The notes under the pieces: model-generated | What the model saw: only the letters and a program-made list of their open reading frames with translations | The model's database searches: none | Told to the model about the DNA's origin: nothing | Source: Cryptomeria japonica | Taxonomy: Eukaryota > Streptophyta > Pinopsida > Cupressales > Cupressaceae | Length of the DNA stretch: 64,000 nucleotides | NCBI RefSeq assembly: GCF_030272615.1 | Contig: NC_081414.1 | Location: 55,203,636-55,267,635 of the forward strand | Direction of reading: 5' to 3' | Made by a program: the position numbers and the translations under genes | Part shown: in pieces, positions 11,150 through 22,355 of the stretch | Numbering within the stretch: the stretch's first letter is position 1 | Layout: every line of letters starts with the position of its first letter

Positions 11150-11319
11150 AATGGATGGGTGTTTTTCTTCTGTGTGAGTGTGTTTATTGTCCAAGGGGTT
11201 GTGAAAGTGAGAAGAATTTCCAGAGGAGGCATGAAAGCCTTTCTTGATAAAGAAACGCCACGCATGGCACAACCTCTGCTTCTACTCTATGACTGGATGG
11301 AAGGGGGTTCGAAGGAGCC
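11150..11319. other. flank of element A, nothing recognised
   Basis: This short piece continues the sequence interrupted by element A at 4577. Small open stretches are present but show no motif. Confidence 0.3.
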
Positions 11320-13272
11320 TGTTATAATGCCCCTACCCTAGTCAGCCTTGTAAAACCCTTTTGACCTTGGTTGACTTCCTATGTGGCATTCTTGAATGAT
11401 TGATTAAACATGATGTAATGTTGTAGATTAGATAATATAAATAATTGTGCATACCTATTATAGTGCTTTTGCATCGATGCTTGTGTAAATGTAATTATTC
11501 CCTAATTCTTGTTATAAATCTTGAGTTAACACCTTCATTGAATATGTATATATATGTATGCTTGCATGACTTATGGTTGCAGGAGATTGTAGGTACTATA
11601 TCGCCTAGGTGCGGGGTTCATCTCCTTCAGGATTCGCAGGGTTGAGTATACCTCCTTCATCCTTAGAATTCGGATTAGGTGGTCATAAAACTCTCGTCTT
11701 GCCTTAGTCATGATCAAGTGAGAGTTGTGTGTGGTCCGTCGGGTTCCTTTTTCATTTGGGTTGAGTGTCGTGTGATTGGTGGGCTTTCTTGGTTTGCCTG
11801 CCTTGCATGTGGTGAATGGAGTATTTTAACCTAAGTATTTAATTCAATTTAATGTGTTGATTTATGAATTAGTAATTGAGAAATTAAAATAGATAGGTTT
11901 CTTTTAGGTGATTAATCATTAATTAAAAAGATCGCTTTATTTATGTTGTAGCGAATTTAATTTAATGGTTAATTTTAAATAATGAATTTAATTAGTTTAT
12001 GCGTTTTTAAAAAAAAAAGAATATTTAAAGTTATCTGAAATATAATTAAGTTAACCTCTTTTGCATTTTGGAAAAAGAAATGTTAATTTTACTTATTTAA
12101 GAAAATCATATTTTATTAGAAAAGCAAGTTTAATTTATAAGTAAATTCGATATAGTATGAACTATTGATTTTGGGAATTAATTTAATTAAATATTTACCC
12201 TTGACAATATTGCAAAAATATAAATGTTGGCTTAATTAATATTGATAAATTAAAATTTAATAAGAGAAAAACATTTTAATTAGAAAATCAAGTTAAATTA
12301 ATTAAATAGTTGAAAAGAATTATTATTTCCTTTTTATTTAAAAAATGCTTAAATTCGAAATTAGAAATTACATGAGGGAGAGAATAGCATTTTTTATTTA
12401 GTTAAAACAAAATAAAACAAAATGTTCTTTTATTAAATATTTTATTATTGGAAAATATTTTTGGGGGAAAACCTAAAAAGTTTAGGTTTCATATATATTT
12501 TTGAAAATTATTTTATTTGGGGAGTTCACAGGAAGGAGGCGGCAGCCTGTGGAAAGAAGAAATTTTTATGCATGTTGAGGAAACAAGAATCTAGAGCTTG
12601 GAGATTTGGCTCTACAACAAAGCTCTTCCAGGATTGCGTATGGAGGTAGGTTTTGATTTTTTTTTTCCTTGCTTGCCAAAGGATTCTTATTGCTTGGCTT
12701 TGAAAGAACATTGCTTGTTATAAAGAAATCTTACAAATTAATTCTACAATTAGATTGGATTTGGGATTTAAATACTATGCATTTTGCTTGCAAAATTATT
12801 GATTATTTGAATGGTTATTTGTAATAGAATGGCTAAATTAGTAATCCATGGGGTTTCAAAACTAAAAATGGGATTATCAATCTCTGTCTGAGACTGCGTA
12901 TTTTTATTTTGGGGTTTATATTTTTATTTAAGAGTTTTAAAAAAATTAAAATAAAAACTCACGAGAATGGGTTGCCTGGGAATGGAAATGTTTGGTTTTT
13001 TTTTTTGATTGATTAGATTTATTTTATATTTTGTCTCAGAAAATTCCTGAGTACATTTTGTCTGAGAATATACAAACAAAAGAATTTGGTAACAATAAAA
13101 AAAAAGAAGCAATGCATTTATTTGTTTTTGGACAATTACTCTCAGAATTGATTTATTTCCCAAAAGATACTGCAAAATTTCTCTCATAATTGATTTATTT
13201 GTTGTATCATTGTTTTAAAAAAAAAATATAATTTGAAAGTTAAAATACAAAAAAAATAAAAAAATTAGACCA

Positions 13273-13413
13273 GCTACCATGGTAGTGACTGCTACCAGTT
13301 GGTAGCAACGCTACCAATGGTAGCGGAATGCTACCAAATTGTAGCAGTGCTACCAAAGGTAGTGGCCTGCTACCATTTGGTAGCAGTGCTACCAATGGTA
13401 GCGTGGGCTACCA
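13273..13413. repeat. palindromic minisatellite built on GCTACC/GGTAGC
   Basis: Short inverted units such as GCTACCAATGGTAGC and GCTACCATTTGGTAGC recur about every 27-30 bp, roughly five times. Each unit can fold as a small hairpin. Open stretches on the + strand here (13299-13499, 13328-13534) are by-products of the repeat. Confidence 0.8.
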
Positions 13414-13605
13414 AGGGGGCCCACATAGGGGTCCACGTGGGTACCCACCCTTTCTTTTTCGAAAATTTAGTTTTTTATTTTTTATTGTTTTTTATGTAAA
13501 AACAAATAATAATATTAAAATAATATTAAATTAATTAGTGTTTTATGATGAAATTTAATTATTTAATGCAAGTTTTGTTTTTTATAAATATTATTTAATT
13601 CTAGT

Positions 13606-14381
13606 TGTAGACACCTAAAATTGTCTAGTCTGATTAAATAAATATTTTTATTTATTTAATTATTTTAGCCTAACTCATCTATTAATTAAATAAATCTTTA
13701 TTTATTTAATTAATTCATTTATCCTCTTCTAGCCTTATTTCTCATTTAAATAAATACTTTTATTTATTTAAATTATCCTTTTCCTATATTTGATCCCACT
13801 TCCTCTATTAATTAAATAAATCTTTATTTATTTAATTAACTTATTAACCTTTTCTACCTATGACACATGTCATTCATCTCTTAATTCCTACATTACCTAC
13901 CCCTTCATTATTTTATTATTTCTTTTACCTACCCTCTAATCATAGCCGGCCTCTTTTACACCTCTCAATCTTATACCTCCACTTCTTATAGTGTCTTCTA
14001 TATAAGAGGATACTTCCTTCATTATCAACCCTAATCAATCATTCTACTCAACTATGCATTCAGCCCTGACTATGCTTTCAAACTTGCATATGCAATCAAG
14101 CCTACTTGCAACCACATTTCCATTCTCTGTTGAGCTCTTGTGCACATATAAAATCTGAGAGCAAATATATCAAGCAAGATCAATGCAGATAGGAAGAATG
14201 GAGATCCAAACCCTATTGGACATGTGATGGTATAATCTTTGTGATTTCATTTGATTTGCATTGTCTTAGGTAATCTTCATATGTTATGGTGAACCTTTGT
14301 TGCTGTTAGGCTAGAGTTTTGTGGTTGAATCTATTTAGCCTTTCAACATTGTTGTTACAACCTATTCATCCATAATAAACT
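13606..14381 (+). repeat. element F 5' LTR
   Basis: It matches 17379-18129, including the AAATAAATCTTTATTTATTT blocks and TCTTCTATATAAGAGGATAC, a probable TATA region near 13996. The right end is approximate. Similarity is clear to about 14352 (TTGTTGTT) and weak beyond. Confidence 0.75.
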
Positions 14382-15696
14382 TTACACATTCCCATCATGG
14401 CTTGTTATTGATCTACCCAAGATTGGCTAGCCATTAATAATAAACCTCCCTTTTCACCCCTTTCCATCCATAATAAATCAGCGCCTATCTATGGCTAAGG
14501 CAAATCCTATGTCTAGTAATGGGTGTGGAACTAAGAACATCACATGTTTCAAGGAGTACAGTTTCTTCTACTTTTCTTTAGTCTATACACACACAATCCG
14601 CAATAAAGCAACATTTGCATCGCCAATCTGCAATAAAGTTTTGTCTTCTCCGCAATAAAGCACCAGTTTCATGGATTTAGTCAGTTTCAGATGAGACATG
14701 GCAGGAATAATGGGCTTCAACAAAATCAAATCTTTCAATAGACGAATACAACATTATGGTTCAGTGCTATCTATCCTTTTTGTGAAAGTAAACATTGTGA
14801 CCACAATCAAATAAAACTTATACAAGTGACAAGAGACACTAAACTTAAGGACCACAGTGGATGTTGGTATCGATTCTTAGTTTTCTTTTGATTTTATCTT
14901 TTGGTGACATGTCTTTTAGCTTTTCTAGGATGTCTTTGACTAGAAAGGCGAGGATGGGGTATCATCACCTATTTTTCTTTTGTTGTCTGTGGATTGTCTC
15001 TTAGTAATGCTATGACTTGTCCAAGGATATGAGGACATTGAGAGTCTAGCATGAACTGGGGCATTCCTTGTTTGAGACTGTCTTATCTCCATGCAAATAG
15101 GTACAATGATTTTCTGGGTTGAACATATGCCTCAATTGTCATAACCTATTTTTCCATAATAAAGCTCAATGATGATAACACACAAGAAGCTCTTTGACTT
15201 TCATATCTTCTATCTTTCATCCCCCTTTCTTGACTAACTTCCATCATCCTTCTTGAGTATGTGTAGCCTGCTATAACATGACTGAGTATAATGACATGCC
15301 AAAAATATTTGCATTTCATGTAGTTGCACCTGCATTACCACATATTAAGCATTTCATACATACATATAGGTATCACAATTGCATCATATCCTGCACACAA
15401 CACATGTTAGCACATTTTACATTCTCATCATGTAAATAGTTCTTTGCATTATCATATTCATTTGCATTACATACATTCACATTTGCATTAGCATAACATA
15501 TTCAAAACATAAAAGAACAAAAATTGACATTTCATCATGTAGATATTTGCATCCATATCAGAAAATACTACATAGAGGCATACATCATGAAACATCTCAT
15601 CACATAGGTACACATGCATATAGCTGCTGCAAAGATGTATCATCTCATATATATAATCATAAGTGTCATGATACAATGATGTCAAAATACATATGG
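14382..15696 (+). other. element F interior, left part, non-coding
   Basis: I see no coding region on the + strand. CCATAATAAA and GCAATAAAGC motifs recur several times between 14365 and 15170. CAT-rich low-complexity DNA fills about 15300-15680. Confidence 0.4.
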
Positions 15697-16080
15697 CTAC
15701 ATAGCCAACCCTCGTGTTACCCTGTCTTGACAGAAGAACCCACTGATCACTCCTCCTAGCACTGTTGGTAGTGCCAGTCCTATCACTGTCATCATGTCCC
15801 ATGCCACGTGTCCTGCCCTCATCTCCAGTCTCAGTATCCTGTACACATCCTCTAAGGTGACTGTCATCTCACCCATCGACAAATGGAACGTGCATGTCTC
15901 AGAGTGCCATCTCTCAACTAATGCAGTCAACAAACCCACATTCGCTTGAAACTCAGGCACATACAGAATGAATCGCAAACCCATAACCTCAATGGTAGTT
16001 CGGTCCTCAAATGTCCTCTCTGGTCATAACCTTTGAGTCTACGGGAATCTCTCTCGTGACTCCAGCATAGGCAAGTACTC
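15697..16080 (-). pseudogene. antisense plant mobile domain (PMD) fragment
   Basis: On the minus strand this reads FILYVPEFQANVGLL, then LTALVERWHSETCTFHLS, MGEMTVTLEDVYRILRL and GLALPTVLGGVISGFF. The segment ALVERW..ET.TFHL..GEMT.TLEDV is the hallmark of the plant mobile domain (aminotransferase-like PMD). This domain is found in nuclear MAIN-type proteins and is often carried by transposable elements. The part 15697-15984 is open. Upstream of it the reading continues in the same theme after a frameshift (AYAGVTREIP near 16060). The gene runs opposite to its host element and is truncated, so it is non-functional here. An acceptor-like TTTGCTTGACTGCAG precedes the domain near 16080. Confidence 0.8.
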
Positions 16081-16114
16081 CTGCAGTCAAGCAAATTAAC
16101 TGTGTCAGTCAAAG

Positions 16115-16400
16115 TGGCATTCCCTATTCATCACAAAATGCTACTTTTTATCCTAAGTACTTATGATACTCTATCAAAGTGACACTCACTATTTATCACA
16201 AAGTGTTGCGATTTATCCTAGTGGTACTCCCTGTTCATCACAAATTACTACATGTTTTGCACTCCCTGTTCATCACAAAGTGCTGCTCATATTTGCACTC
16301 CCTGTTCATCACAAAGTGTTGCTCCTATTGGTACTCCTTGTTCATCACAAATTACTATGTCTTGGTACTCACTATTCATCACAAAGTGCCTCAATCTATC
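16115..16400. repeat. minisatellite with CCCTGTTCATCACAAA units
   Basis: Seven or so units contain a CACTCCCTGTTCATCACAAAG-like core, such as CTCCCTGTTCATCACAAAGT. Spacing is irregular at about 38-50 bp. The array lies between the PMD fragment and the other array at 16610. Open frames on both strands here are repeat by-products. Confidence 0.75.
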
Positions 16401-16609
16401 CTATCCTAGGGCCTTTGCTTGAGTGTATCCTCTTGAGTAGTTTCCTAATTGGCAACATATGTTCTATCACAGAATTGTCAATCTTAGCCCTATCTGCTAT
16501 CCTAGTCTTCCCTAGAGGACCTGCTTGAGTGTATCCCCTTAGCAGCTTATCCAATCGACAGTGTATGTTCATCACATAACTACCGATTTGAACTTGAAGA
16601 CATAAATGC

Positions 16610-16856
16610 ACTTTCAAACTGCACAAACGTGCCTGCTCTGCACAAACGTGCCTAAAATGCATAGACGTGCCTATGCTCTGCACAGACACGCCTGTCCTGC
16701 ACAGACATACCCACATTGCACAAATGTGTCTACAAAATGTAGACACACTCACATTTTGCACAGATGCTTTTCCCAGCATAGACGTGCCTGGCACCAACGC
16801 AGACATGCCAAGCCAACACAGACGTGCCTGGCACCAACGCAGACGTGCCTACATGT
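16610..16856. repeat. minisatellite with GCACAGACGTGCCT units
   Basis: About a dozen diverged copies of a short unit with the core GCACAGACGTGCCT, at about 19-21 bp spacing. It is a separate array from the one at 16115. It lies where an intron of the antisense PMD gene would be expected. Confidence 0.75.
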
Positions 16857-16963
16857 TTTTGACATTTTTTGGCATATTCTAAAATTCATTTATTGCACTA
16901 CCTAAGATGCATTAATAACAACATTTATTATAAAAAAGTACAAGGAGGTTTTGTGGTACTTAC

Positions 16964-17032
16964 CGGCTCTCCTACCTCTGCTGGGCTTTGAAATTGGTGA
17001 ACACAATCAAATCTATGAACCAATGCCATCAT
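16964..17032 (-). pseudogene. possible first exon of the antisense PMD gene
   Basis: On the minus strand an ATG at 17032 opens 23 codons (MMALVHRFDCVHQFQSP...) that end exactly at a consensus donor, CCG|GTAAGTACC (donor GT at 16963-16962). A TATA-like TATAAGA lies at 17121-17127 on the same strand, about 90 bp upstream. Together they resemble the 5' end of a gene with its own promoter. Joining to the acceptor near 16080 does not keep the PMD frame, so the exact splice pattern is unknown. Confidence 0.4.
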
Positions 17033-17378
17033 TGTTGATTGCTGCTTCTTTATTCTATCTCTACACTCTGATTTCTTGGATGTGTGGATGAAAATGAGGA
17101 TGTTTTCCCCTCATGGTCTATCTTATAGACTACCCTAGCCCTAGCCCTCGTTTCTCAAGTCAGTCTTCATTATCCCGTGACTCTGTCACTCTATCTTATC
17201 TTTTTAGCCCATTCTAGCCTTTCTTTCTTATCGAGAGATTGTCTACGATCTTTCCAGACATTTTCATCCAATCTCTCGAGGGGGCATATCATTCCCATCT
17301 TGGGGTAACTTTGTATCAGTTCATATTATCTTCTTTGAAACAACATGACAAGCTGCATTGTCTCAAAGAGGGGCAAAA

Positions 17379-18129
17379 TGTAGACACCTAAAATTGTCTA
17401 GTCTTTTTATTTATTTAATTATTTTAGCATCTATTAATTAGATAAACCTTTATTTATTTAATTAATTCATTTATCCTCTTCTAGCCTTATTTCTCATTTA
17501 AATAAATACTTTTATTTATTTAAATTATCCTTTTCCTAAATTTGATCCCACTTCCTCTATTAATTAAATAAATCTTTATTTATTTAATTAATTTATTAAC
17601 CTTTTCTACCTATGACACATGTAATTCATCTCTTAATTCCTACACTACCTACCCCTTCATTATTTTATTATTTCTTTTACCTACCCTTTAATCATAGCCG
17701 ACCTCTTTTGCACCTCTCAATTTTATCCCTTCACTTCTTATAGTGTCTTCTATATAAGAGGATACTTCCTTCATTATCAACCCTAATCAATCATTCTACT
17801 CAACTATGCATTCAGCCCCGACTATGCTTTCAAACTTGCATATGCAATCAATCCTACTTGCAACCACATTTCCGTTCTTTGTTGAGCTCTTGTGCACATA
17901 TAAAATCTGAGAGCAAATATATCAAGCAAGATCAATGGAGATAGGAAGAATGGAGATCCAAACCCTATTGGACATGTGATGGTATAATCTTTGTGATTTC
18001 ATTTGATTTGCATTGTCTTACGTAATCTTCATATGTTATGGTGGATCTTTGTTTTTGTTAGGCTAGGGTTTTGTGGTTGAATCTATTTAGCCTTTCAAAC
18101 ATTGTTGTTTCCACTTTTCACCATATACA
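17379..18129 (+). repeat. element F 3' LTR
   Basis: A 751-bp LTR preceded by the polypurine tract AAAGAGGGGCAAAA at 17365-17378. Its end at 18129 is fixed by the CTAGT target copy that follows. Confidence 0.85.
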
Positions 18130-19009
18130 CTAGTTTATTAAATAATATTTGGATTTTAGATAATTGTAATTTAGGTAATCCATACTTTAATACATGTTAT
18201 TAAATAGACATTGATTGTGCCAAACTCTAGATAATATATTATTTACATATATTAAGTATTAATTATGGATAAATGAGGATTTTAAATAAAAGTTAATTTA
18301 GAAAATCCATAAACTAGATCGACTTTAATAGTTAAATCAATATGGTAAACGAATGCCTCTACCAGTTAATGCCTATGCAAATTTAAATTTCTATATTCGC
18401 TTTTGGTTATGTAATGGTAAGATTTGATATGCTTGTTAGGACCCTGTCATCTGGTGGGTCTGTGGTTGGCCATAGTGGGTCAAGTCCCTAGTTAGGGTAC
18501 CGACAATCAAGAAACCCTTGTAATTGCTTTTTGATGTGTTCAGTTGGATCCGCTTCAAAAGGGATCATTATGTAATTATTGACCGAGGTGGTTTTTGTAA
18601 AGTTGTTGTGTTCGCCTAAAAGAAAAAGATGTAATTGACATAAAACTTATGTAATCTTAACTTAATTAATTGCCAGAGGGGTCTTGCAGTTGAGCAGACC
18701 CGGAGATGTAGCCCTCTAGGGGTGAACTCCGAGATCATATCTGTGTTATGTGATGCTTTTGTTTCTCCTGTTTCATACTTAGAGCTAGCATGTATGGTTG
18801 CATTTTGTAAGTGTATAATGGGGATTTAATGAAGTTATTTCTTGAATGCATGAATATACTCATCTTGTTAAATGTAGTGATTAGGGTCATAAAAGATTGT
18901 AAATATGATTATGGAAAGTATTTTGTTAAAGTTAATGAAAAATAAGTAAGCATGGAAAGAAACTCGCTAGGTTACAATTATTGGATTAACTATCATAATA
19001 TCTAAATTG

Positions 19010-19690
19010 AAATCTAATGGATGAACCTCAATTGGATACTTACTGTATTATCTTAATAAATGAACATTGTCATGCTAGCTATATTTCACTAAATTGGACG
19101 AATTTATTTAGTTGTTTATATTTTATTCTAAACAAATAATCCTGACCAAATTAGTTTTATAATTAGATGAACTCAAATTGGTTATCCACATTATAACCTT
19201 AATAAATGAACTTCATCATAATAGCTATAATTGAACTAAAAAGGGGTGAACTCATTTAGTTATTTATATTTCAATCTTAAATAAATGAACTCCATCATCT
19301 TAACTTTACCTTATCTATAATGGGTGAACTCATCAAGTTAGTTATATTTTAACCCTAATAGATGATCTTCATTATGTTATTACATTTTCTCCTTAATGAA
19401 TGAACTCCATCTCTTTGCTATATTTTAACTATAATGGGTGAACACATATGGTTATTTTACATTTTCACCTTAATGAATGAACTTCATCTCTTAGCATTAT
19501 TTTAACTTCAATGGATGAACTCTTTTGGCTATTTACATTTTAACCATCTAAAAATAAACTTCGATATATTAGTTATATTGTATCTAAAATGGATGGTCTC
19601 CCCAAGTTAACCATATTTAAACCTTAATGGGAGAATTCTTAAGTTGCCTACGTTTAAAATACATTAAGTAAATATCCTCATGTTAGCCTC
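19010..19690. repeat. decayed tandem array, about 75-bp dimer of 37-bp units
   Basis: Alternating half-units recur. One resembles AATGGRTGAACTCATTTGGTT and the other TTAATAAATGAACTTCATC, each followed by a TATATTTTAAC-like tail. At least eight dimers are visible but diverged. There is no coding potential. Confidence 0.65.
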
Positions 19691-20043
19691 ATCTCCAATC
19701 ATAATAGATCAATGCTTCCTAAATTCTAAAATGTCAATTCATCAAACATATTATATACATGTCTTAAGTATTAACTTGTAAATAAGATATCCAGCTTAAT
19801 TGGATCAGATGTCGCGAGTTGAGTTAGGTGTAAGGTTACATAATCACGTTGGGAAACTCCTTAGGTTCATTTAGTCTTCTACTGTGTTATCTAAGTGTTA
19901 GATAACTCCAAAGTATCTTAATGTTGTGTCCTATTTTTAACACACTTATTATTATATAAAACTATTTTTAAAAAAATAATATTTACACTCCGTTTGAGTG
20001 TTTTTAGCTTAATCCCTTTAGGGTTGCCTAGCGGGGCATTACA

Positions 20044-21028
20044 CCTAAAGAGGAATGAAAGAAGGATTTATTTGGGTGGGGAATTGCAGTCAATCATATC
20101 TATGAATTCATGAAAGCTTCTTCCGCTGTCCAACATAGTATATTTCCCCTTAAGCTTCTCCTTCCAATTCCTCTAATCCTTGGCATGAAGGCTGAAGCTC
20201 CTCCTCTAGTTTAGAGGTGACTTTTCTTCGTGTCGAGACCCAATATCCCTTCTGAGAAGGGAAACGCTCTGTTGAAATGAACATCACATCTCACACTCCT
20301 TCCAAAGGCATTAGGGTGATAATGGCATCACTCAAGCGGTTTTGCTTCTACCAATTTTTAGATAAAAATTTTGATTCACGAGTGCCAGCACATGGATATA
20401 GAATATTTTTGTAATAGAATTGCATATGGTCTTTTGGGCCTAATTGCTGAGAATAAATCTATTGCTGACATGTGTCTCTTGGCCTAAAGCTTGTTGCTCC
20501 CTTTTCTTTTATAAAAAGGGAAATCAAGGTTGTTAGAGGGATTCAAATTTGGGGAGTCTCTTGAGGGTTCAAAAGTTCTAGTTCCTTGGGTTTCCTTGTT
20601 TTGTTCTAGTAGTGAGTTTAGGTAAAGTGAGAAAATTGTAAAGTCATTTACAAAGAAAATGAAAAGAATTTAGTGTCAGGGTTTGTGCAGGTCCTTGAAG
20701 GAGCTATATGTAAATTTCACTATGTGATAGAAGTAGTAATTTTATTCAATAGAAATAAAATTTTGATCTATTTCTCTATAGTGTATAATTATTTCATCTT
20801 TCAAATGAATAGAATCAAGGGTTTTTTCATTTGTTGCATTGTTATGATGTATATAATATTTTTATTTCATGCTTTGACCTAAGGGGTCGATTAAAAGCTT
20901 GAGTGGGATTATAGAGTGATAGGGCTTATGCAGGTATTTAGATAAGCAGTTTGGGTTGGGATTGCAAATGAGATATATTGTAAGGCGGTATAGATCTTAT
21001 ACTATTAGATACAATTTTGTCATGTTTT
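20044..21028 (+). other. non-coding, LTR-like, with TATA box at 20510
   Basis: No gene is recognised. TTTTATAAAAAGGG near 20510 is a good core-promoter match, and the following 200 bp resembles an LTR R-U5 region. The sequence continues at 35512 across the element B insertion. Confidence 0.3.
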
Positions 21029-21115
21029 TGTTAGGATAACTAGTGCACAAATGAGAGGAGGGGGGGTGAATCAGTTGTCAATAGATTATATTAATCAAAC
21101 CACTTTATAACCTTT

Positions 21116-22333
21116 TGTAGCATCCTAAAATTGCGACACTTGCAATTTCAATTGCATTTCGGTCTTCACGATGGCGACGCAACACGCAACCTGAATGGAG
21201 ACCCTGAAACTTGCTCACGACACTGAAAACTGTATTTTTCAAGCACCTTGGCTTGAACCTCCTTGCACCCTGCTGTCCCGAGAGGTGGGACCAGAGCGCC
21301 CAGCGCCCTGGTCCCTCAGGACCAGGGCGCCCAGCGCCCTGGTCCCTGGGTCCTATTTTGGGCCCGGTCTCCTAAGGGGCTCGGGTCTTTTTGTTTGCAA
21401 TTTGGAAATTAACTTTCCCTGGTCGGCCTAAGGTCGGGAAAATCAGTCTATCAGCCCTAAATGACAAGTATATAAATGACATTTTCCTCTTTCATTCGAT
21501 ATGATGGAAAAAAGCGTGGAAATTATACTCAAGCATTCTTTCAAGCAATTGATCATTTCAAGTCTCCATTCAAGGCTAAGTGTTGCATTCAAGACAAGGA
21601 TTCAACCATTGAAGAGGAGATCACATACAACATATTGCTACAACATACAACATACAACATCTAAACCTTCGCACATAAGGATACCAACATCCTTAGAACA
21701 AGGTATTATTACTTGTTTTACATTACAGTCATTTACATTTACAGCTCTTGCTCATTTCTTGGTTAATTCCAAAACCGGGGTTTGACCTAAAGGCAAACCC
21801 CTAATCCCTAACCCCCCAATCGTCTTCACTTTTTTGTGTGTAGGTTGCAGGTACGTGGCTGAAATTGAAGATCTAGAATCCTTGTGCAAAGATGAACAGA
21901 TCCCCCTTCGGTTCACGGATTTTTCGGAGGACCGTGGCGCCTGGCGCCATCGTCCCGACAACTTTTGCTCAAATTTGCAGGACAGCGCCGTGTCGACATT
22001 TTACTACTAATTCCAGGTCCGCAGCTTCATCCTATAACCCGAACTCAGTTTATAAGCGAATCTTTATGACTTTCTATGCATGCTTAGCTTAATTTCCTTA
22101 ACAACATTCTTTACAAAAGAGGGTAGCCTTGCTTTCCTAACCCTTGAAATTCATTTAGCATCCAATCTTACATTGTGTGGGATTGGATCTTATGAGTTTC
22201 AACCCCTCTTTTGAATGTAAAGTCTCTCCCCTAAGTGAAAAACCATCGAATCCTAGCGAACCTCCCTTCTCTCTCCTCGGAGTCGGAAGAGGGGAGAACA
22301 ACTAGGGTTCGATTGCGATTTTTCCGCTTTACA
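21116..22333 (+). repeat. element H 5' LTR
   Basis: A 1218-bp LTR with a TATA box (TATATAAAT, 21469-21477). A 12-bp-stem GC hairpin (21319-21345) is part of a roughly 31-bp duplication absent from the 3' LTR. A U5 hairpin at 21928-21956 resembles two more in the leader. Confidence 0.92.
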
Positions 22334-22336
22334 TTT

Positions 22337-22355
22337 TGGTGAACCCGACGTGAAC
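22337..22355 (+). other. element H primer binding site
   Basis: TGGTGAACCCGACGTGAAC starts three bases after the LTR. It begins with the TGG expected for pairing with the CCA end of a tRNA. I could not assign the tRNA species. Confidence 0.7.

Larger units (their letters stand above)
13606..18129 (+). mobile_element. element F: non-autonomous Ty3-like LTR element with antisense gene
   Basis: Direct LTRs begin TGTAGACACCTAAAATTG at 13606 and 17379. The perfect 5-bp duplication CTAGT flanks the element (13601-13605 and 18130-18134), which fixes its ends. The polypurine tract AAAGAGGGGCAAAA (17365-17378) precedes the right LTR and gives + orientation. The interior is only about 3 kb and has no gag, protease, integrase or reverse transcriptase that I can read. 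It instead holds a plant-mobile-domain gene fragment on the minus strand and two minisatellites. The LTR start and tract style fit Ty3/gypsy, but without pol the clade is an inference. Confidence 0.85.
11320..20043 (+). mobile_element. probable long solo LTR (about 4.2 kb), split by element F
   Basis: The stretch begins TGTTATAATGCCCC and ends GCGGGGCATTACA, which are inverted ends typical of large plant gypsy LTRs. Subtracting element F and its target copy leaves about 4.2 kb of non-coding DNA. It includes a very AT-rich part (11840-13260), a palindromic minisatellite (13273-13413) and a decayed tandem array (19010-19690). I saw no second copy and no coding region, hence solo LTR. The flanks GAGCC and CCTAA do not make a clear target duplication, so the boundaries are uncertain. 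Strand is arbitrary. Confidence 0.4.

Noticed and set aside
12461-12711. Short open frames on both strands
   Set aside because: Overlapping frames in AT-rich LTR-like DNA, with no motif and no homologue in the window.
13299-13534. Two overlapping + strand frames with repeated Val/Ala/Thr or Ser/Ala/Thr patterns
   Set aside because: They are translations of the GCTACC minisatellite.
16163-16905. His/Cys-rich frames that look like metal-binding proteins
   Set aside because: They come from the two tandem arrays read in several frames. Repetition is at the DNA level.
16081-17032. Intact two-exon PMD gene on the minus strand
   Set aside because: Donor and acceptor look good, but the join does not keep the PMD frame and the C-terminal part is missing.
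21195-22092. Frames in the 5' and 3' LTRs of element H (also 27960-28600)
   Set aside because: Same LTR sequence in both places, frames differ between the copies, no domain.
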